Source: Brachionus plicatilis (Eukaryota > Rotifera > Eurotatoria > Ploima > Brachionidae). From it: 64,000 nt of DNA. Positions 59,144 through 64,000 of this stretch are shown here, in pieces. Made by a program: the position numbers and the translations under genes. The stretch covers positions 1,518,078-1,582,077 of the forward strand of contig QEOQ01000207.1 of the NCBI GenBank assembly GCA_010279815.1, in the 5' to 3' direction. A model generated the notes under the pieces. It saw only the letters and a program-made list of their open reading frames with translations, was not told the DNA's origin and searched no databases. Positions within the stretch are counted from its first letter, which is position 1, and each line of letters starts with the position of its first letter.

Positions 59144-60447
59144 TTGATTTCAAATAAAAACAAAATATATTTAAATGAGTATATGAAAAAATATTCTATT
59201 AAGACCTAAAAAATTGGCTTGATTAAAATTTGTCATAAATTTGTTTAAAAAAACTCAATGAAGATTGATTGCCAATCGAACTAATAATTCGCTCTCAGTC
59301 TTTTTAATTAAATATAAAAATTGAACTAATTTAATAAAAATTTTAATTTGCCTAAGAATTTTAAAATTTTTTTTTAAAGTGGAACTATTTAAATATTTGT
59401 TTAAAATAAAATAAAAATGAAGTTGGTTGCATAATTTTATTAGTTTTTATTTAGCTATATAAAATAGTACAAAAGCTGAATGGAAAATTATTTTTTAGAT
59501 TTTAAAGACTTTGTTCTATAATTAAAAGATTGTGTTTATTCAATATTGTGACTTGGTGTTTGAGTTTCTCTGTTAAAACTTAGTTTGGATGAAATAAAAC
59601 TCCTGACACAATTTTTAATTCAAGAATTAATTGAAGATTTTTTCCTTTGCTTCAATTTGATTGTTTCAATTCAAATTTTTTCTTTTCTATAATAACTTTT
59701 TATTGAAGTTTTCTCTCATGATAATTATTTTGCCAAAATTTAGTTAAAAAACAACCATAAAATAAAGACATAAAATAGCTCCCTTTCAGTAAATGTAAAT
59801 TAAAATTTTGATTTTAGACCAAAACTAATAGCTAAAAGTTAAACTATTATTTGGTTATTTTTTTAGTAAATCAGTGTCATAAAAAAATTTATTTTAATAA
59901 CCAAATCAAATATAGGGATGTTAAATAAATTCGCTACAATTTGTTGCCAAAAAAATAATGATGAGATATGGTTTCAATAAAAAATATTAGCTCAATTCAA
60001 ACGAACTAATTTTAAAAGATTTTGGCTGAAAATTTGAAAGAAAAAGAAAATTTGAATAATACATATTTTGATTTTTTTTTTAGTTTTTAAGAAAATTAAT
60101 ATTTCAAACAAAATTTTTGTTAGTTTTTTGTTATTTTAAGGTAAATCAATAGGCTAGTGCCCTTGTCATTAAAGACCGATTAACACTTCTTTTAAATAAA
60201 ATCATTTAAAAAAGTAAAACACTGAAATATTTAAGTTAAATTTTTTGAATTTTTTACAAAATCTGTAAATATCAAATTAATATTATTGAATATTGAATGC
60301 TTGAATGTTGCAAACTTGATGTGGAACTATCTTTTGATAACTTCAATAACAAGATATATTTGAAATAAATTTCACCATTTGCTCTTTTTTGATGCTGGTT
60401 CAATCAGATTCTCACTCTCCTTAAATTTTATTATAAATTCAATTTCA

Positions 60448-60485
60448 TCTACTACTACTACTACTGCTACTACTACTAGTACTAT
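60448..60485. repeat. CTA trinucleotide microsatellite
   Basis: About a dozen CTA units with single-base interruptions (CTACTGCTAC, ACTAGTACTA). Non-coding. Confidence 0.9.
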
Positions 60486-60826
60486 TATCTATAATCAAAT
60501 AATATTTTAAAACTTCCTAAAATTAAATTTAAAATTTCAGAAAAAAATTTATCTAAATCTAAATATCGTACATAAATTCTAATAATCCGAATTATATTTA
60601 TTTTTTAATTATTCATTTTTTAGACATTAAAACTTTTTTTTAAATTGCCTTTTTGGTTGTTAAAATTAAAAAATAAATCAATTTGTTTCAAGTTAACAAT
60701 AAATAAAATTTTTTGAATAGATAATCAATTAAATAAATATATAAATAAACATATGAAAAAAAATCGATAAATCGTTTACTAAATATTTTATAAAAATTTA
60801 GATTTCTTCAACAACTTAAATACTTA

Positions 60827-60965
60827 GGTGAAGTTTTCACGTGAATTAATTAATAAAGTGAATTAGTTAGAAAATATCCAATTTTTTTTATTCAATAAAA
60901 AAATATTTCAATACAAAAAAATTGAATAAAAATATTTTTGATTGAAAACACGCGAAAACTTCACC
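60827..60965. repeat. Short inverted-repeat element
   Basis: GGTGAAGTTTTCACGTG (60827-60843) is mirrored by CACGCGAAAACTTCACC (60949-60965): 17 bp with one mismatch, 139 bp end to end. The interior is AT-rich. It looks like a tiny MITE, but no clear target duplication is seen. Confidence 0.55.
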
Positions 60966-61001
60966 CCAGTTTTTTAAATATTTAATTTGTTAGCTATACT
61001 A

Positions 61002-62152
61002 GAAAGGATATGGGGCAATACTTGTTGAAGATATGAAATATGCCTCAGACAATTTTTTTTTCAAATATTCTTATAAATTTGAATGTGCTGATTTAGAATT
61101 TATGTAATTTAGTTCAATATGATTGAATTTTTCATGCTTTATAATCAATCGGGGTTGTGAAGTTGGTTTCAATTCGGTCATTTCAATTCAGAAAAACTTG
61201 AATAACTTTTTACTAAAAGAGATAATTTAGTTCGGTAAAATGTTCAATTATAAGCAAATTTGCTTAATTCTTTAAAATAACTCTGCAAAATATTCTGCAA
61301 TTTTATGCATTTTGCACACAATTAAAAAGTATTCAAATTAATTGTGCACTTACTTGCATAGTTTTTGCAGACATATATTTTCGGATTAATCAAAGTTGCT
61401 TAAACATTAAGCATTTTACAGAACTAAATTATTCCTTAAAGTAAAAAAGTTATTCAAATTTTTCTGAATTGAAACGATCGAATTGAAATGAACTTCACAG
61501 CCCCTAATCAATCAAAGTTTTGGCACATTTAGCCGGGAATCTTTCTTTTTGGTTCTATAAAGGTGATATGGATAGTTATTTTTCCCTGTTAAAAAGTTAT
61601 CTTAAACAAATTTCTTTAAGGAATCTGAAAATTAAATTTATATTTTGGTAACTTTTATAGTTTTATCAAAATAAACTAAATTAAACAAAATAAAAGGTGC
61701 TTGTCTTTTAGAGTCTCTGGAGTAAAATATCCCCAACTCAAAAATTTTCAAAGATACTTTTTTTACTTATTTTTTTTCTCTTAACAATAAATTAAAAAAG
61801 AATAGTTGATTTGGTGTAGTTTCATTATTGACGTGAAAGTTCAATAGTTTTACATGCTAAGACCGGAAACATTCGCTTCATTAATTTAAAAAACGTAATT
61901 AATTTGTTTTTTATTTGAAAAAATTAAAAATTTGGATAAAATTATATGAATAAATTTATTTTTTTTACAATTTAATTTTTAATGAAATTGTATTTTTTAA
62001 ATATATTTTAATATTATCCATGAAATATTTTTTTTTTGAAATTACTTACATAAATTCTAAATCAGCACATTCAAATTTATAAGAATATTTGAACAAAAAA
62101 AATTGTCTGAGGCATATTTCATATCTTCAACAAGTATTGCCCCATATCCTTT
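61002..62152. repeat. Long inverted repeat with 107-bp arms
   Basis: 61002-61108 and 62045-62152 are reverse complements with only a handful of differences (mainly in a T-run), including AAGGATATGGGGCAATACTT and AAATATGCCTCAGACAATTT. The arms enclose about 940 bp with no transposase frame. Such similarity implies either a recent event or ongoing gene conversion. It could be a non-autonomous DNA transposon, or two inverted copies of one dispersed repeat. Confidence 0.75.
61151..61504. repeat. Nested fold-back element
   Basis: The left arm (from 61151: GGGGTTGTGAAGTTGGTTTC, AATTCAGAAAAACTTGAATA) is mirrored by the right arm ending at 61504 (ATTCAAATTTTTCTGAATTG, CTTCACAGCCCC). Each arm is about 105 bp at roughly 85 percent identity by eye, around a 140-bp centre. 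It lies inside the larger inverted repeat 61002-62152, so one element has probably inserted in another. No coding content. Confidence 0.7.
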
Positions 62153-62813
62153 CATGTCTTCAAAAATTTTTTTAAAACATATGGCTTATTAAGAATTGGA
62201 TTAAAAATGGAACTATTCAATTTGGAATTTATTTTTATTAAAAAAATTTATAGAAAAAATTTATCTTTCAATTTTTTTGTTTTAAAGTTTTTAATGATAA
62301 TTTTTTTTTCATTTTTTAATTTTTTACAGATTTAATTAATATTTGATAGGATATAGTGCTGTTTTAAATTCAAACACAATATCTAGTTTAAATGTTAATT
62401 TAATTTCGATACTCGAACTAGCATTCTAAAATAACCCCGATAAAAAATAATTTATTTTATTTATGATAAAAAATGAATAGAACTGCAGTAGGTTTTTAGT
62501 TCAAGTAGATTTAACATTTAATCCAAATTAAAGATACGAATATAAGAAATAAGGACAAATAAAAAACACATAAACAACTGCTAAAATACAACTCATATAG
62601 AAAGACAATCTCGGCCATTTTAAATAAATTTATGCAAATCACGACATCCCTACTCTTGTACATTTAATAATCATAATTAATTCTCCATTTCGCATTTTTC
62701 ACACAAGTACTCGATCAAAAATCGCTTTTCAAAGTACACCAATTTTCATCATCTTTATAAATTTAATTTTTCTAGATTAGTATATTCTCGTTAAAGAAGA
62801 ATAAAAGTTGAAA

Positions 62814-63311
62814 ATGGTAAGTCATTGCATATTTTTGTGATTTAAACAAATAAGTCGTATTTTGACGCACTATTTAAATCCCATTTAATCACCATCTTCT
62901 CGAATGGCACTAATCAATTTTTTGACCAGGTCAACATACCAAAGACTAGACGTACATTTTGCAAGGACAAAGACTGTCGCAAGCACACCCTGCACAAAGT
63001 AACCCAATACAAGACCGGCAAGGCGTCTCTGTTCGCTCAGGGCAAGAGAAGATACGACAGAAAACAAAAGGGCTTTGGTGGCCAGACCAAGCCCATTTTC
63101 AAAAAGAAGGCTAAGATCACCAAGAAGATTGTGCTCAGAATGGAATGCACTGTCTGCAAGGCCAAAAAACAAATTCCTCTCAAAAGATGCAAACACTTTG
63201 AATTGGGCGGTGAAACCAAAAAGAAGGTAAATTAATTCAATAGTGCAAAAAAAAAAATTTTTTTCCTAATTTTTTTTTTCACCAAAGGGCGATGTCCAAC
63301 AATTCAAATAA
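62814..63311 (+). CDS. RPL36A: Ribosomal protein eL42
   Basis: Three exons: 62814-62816 (the ATG alone), 62930-63226, 63288-63311; 107 aa. eL42 (RPL36A/RPL44) is a cytosolic 60S protein at the E site. Exon 2 starts [20 protein letters not shown]; zinc-finger cysteines sit in CKDKDC and [24 protein letters not shown] holds the family core, and the end is [20 protein letters not shown] then FK. The proline of TKPIF, whose change in yeasts gives cycloheximide resistance, is present. A one-codon first exon is common in ribosomal protein genes; it is supported here by AAAATG|GTAAGT and by the absence of another start. Codon use is distinctly GC-richer than the flanks, as for a highly expressed gene. 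Confidence 0.97.
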
Positions 63312-63573
63312 ATCCGGTTTTTTTATCAACTATGTTGGTTATGTATTGGCTTTGAACATCTCCGCAATTTTGATCACAATACTAACTTAACATTTTGACT
63401 AAAAAATCGTCTAAATAAAAAAAAATAACCAATTCTTTTTTTTTTTTTTTTTTTATATTTTTTTTTCAGCATATTTTGATTTTCTAGACTAGTTAGTCTA
63501 ACGTCGGCGTTATGTCCGACAGTGTCCCCAAGCTTGTCTTCTATAACCCTCATCGTTCTGTTTAGATAAAAAA

Positions 63574-64000
63574 ATGCCAGAAGGAGAAAACAGCCAAGTC
63601 GCTAATGCGCAGCCACCAGCTCACGCGAACACAGCGCCGGCTCCGGCCCTAAACGGTGTAAAGAGCGAGACGCCTGCGCAAAAACCTGCTCAAAACACCG
63701 AGGCCAAAGCTGCGCCGGGGCCCAATCAGCCCGCCGACTCCAAACCACATCCATACAGCCATGTCCAGAACCAGAAGGCGAACCAGAGAGCCGTGCAGAA
63801 CAACCGGCCGAACCAGGCGCAAAATGGCCAGAACCGAAATCAGCCAGTGAAGCGCTTTAACCCGGTCGGCGGGCACAAAAATCAGCCTGAGCCGGCAGTT
63901 GGAGAAAAAAAATTCACCGGCAGATGCCGACTGTTCGTGGGCAATTTGCCGGCGGACATAAACGAAAAAGAATTCAGAGAGTTGTTCGCCCGATTTGGCG
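63574..64000 (+). CDS. DBHS-family RNA-binding protein (NONO/SFPQ/NonA type), 5' part
   Basis: Open from the ATG at 63574 to the window end (142 codons), starting [20 protein letters not shown]. The first 110 residues are Pro/Ala/Gln/Asn-rich and disordered, a usual N-terminus for this family. It then enters the first [23 protein letters not shown] and FRELFARFG, with RNP2 LFVGNLP and the preceding CR that is typical of NONO, SFPQ, PSPC1 and fly NonA. These nuclear proteins form obligate dimers acting in transcription, splicing, paraspeckles and RNA retention. The rest (RRM1 end, RRM2, NOPS, coiled coil) lies beyond the window. The gene starts only 262 bp after eL42 on the same strand. Confidence 0.85.
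   Translation, partial: MPEGENSQVANAQPPAHANTAPAPALNGVKSETPAQKPAQNTEAKAAPGPNQPADSKPHPYSHVQNQKANQRAVQNNRPNQAQNGQNRNQPVKRFNPVGGHKNQPEPAVGEKKFTGRCRLFVGNLPADINEKEFRELFARFG

Larger units (their letters stand above)
59144..62813. other. Repeat-rich intergenic region
   Basis: About 3.7 kb between divergent SNRNP35 and eL42. It holds a CTA/TAC trinucleotide run (60448-60485), a small inverted repeat (60827-60965), and two nested larger inverted repeats (61002-62152 and 61151-61504). No gene is visible. The last 150 bp before 62814 should contain the eL42 promoter. Confidence 0.6.

Noticed and set aside
62885..63219. Minus-strand frames over eL42
   Set aside because: Shadows of the conserved eL42 exon 2.
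63649..63876. Minus-strand 75-codon frame over the DBHS N-terminus
   Set aside because: Shadow of the GC-rich Pro/Ala/Gln coding sequence.

Overview
This window is nuclear DNA from an AT-rich animal genome. The evidence is protein genes broken by many very short spliceosomal introns (mostly 46-65 nt, GT..AG, T-rich 3' ends), metazoan-only families (tropomyosin, Rab11-FIP class II, AGGF1, a DBHS protein, UFL1), a minor-spliceosome 35K protein, and non-coding DNA littered with decayed animal transposons. Tropomyosin has the protostome-style layout of mutually exclusive exon pairs. A small, compact, AT-rich protostome fits; a monogonont rotifer is one candidate, but that is inference and the sequence alone does not prove it. 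All exon joins were made by eye from splice signals, reading phase and remembered family sequence.

Layout. 1-745 (-): start of an unrecognised acidic protein. 1744-3421 (+): AGGF1. 6538-7323 (-): orphan secreted protein. 7420-11610 (-): TRMT5, split by a 2.6-kb repeat-bearing intron. 11764-12723 (-): mitochondrial ribosomal protein uL4m (MRPL4). 13210-17948 (+): EFTUD2/Snu114, divergent from MRPL4. 18138-18928 (+): HSCB. 19492-20978 (-): WDR55. A 6.6-kb repeat-rich gap holds a piggyBac-type mini-element. 27588-28837 (+): ABHD17. Another repeat-rich gap holds a second, broken piggyBac copy with a nested insertion. 32099-33128 (+): SH3-domain protein. 33929-36690 (+): UFL1 (11 exons), with a decayed UFL1 fragment about 1 kb downstream. 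40124-45503 (+): tropomyosin with two N-terminal start regions, five mutually exclusive exon pairs and a probable nested gene (41141-42383). 46319-46740 (-): a small secreted cysteine-rich (knottin-like) peptide gene. 47619-48260 (-): RBM8A/Y14. 50230-50381: an almost perfect GC-rich palindrome flanked by TA. 51399-54428 (-): class II Rab11-FIP. 55477-56807 (-): metaxin. 57152-58300 (-): probable NEPRO. 58502-59143 (-): SNRNP35. 59144-62813: fold-back repeats. 62814-63311 (+): ribosomal protein eL42. 63574-64000 (+): start of a DBHS (NONO/SFPQ/NonA) gene.

The genes are mostly housekeeping and do not form one pathway. Several concern RNA processing: EFTUD2 (U5 snRNP), SNRNP35 (U11/U12), RBM8A (exon junction complex), a DBHS protein, TRMT5 and probable NEPRO. 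The least explained items are the 152-bp palindrome, the knottin-like gene, the gene nested in tropomyosin, the orphan secreted protein, and the repeats that document piggyBac insertion, retro-insertion into it and later tandem duplication.
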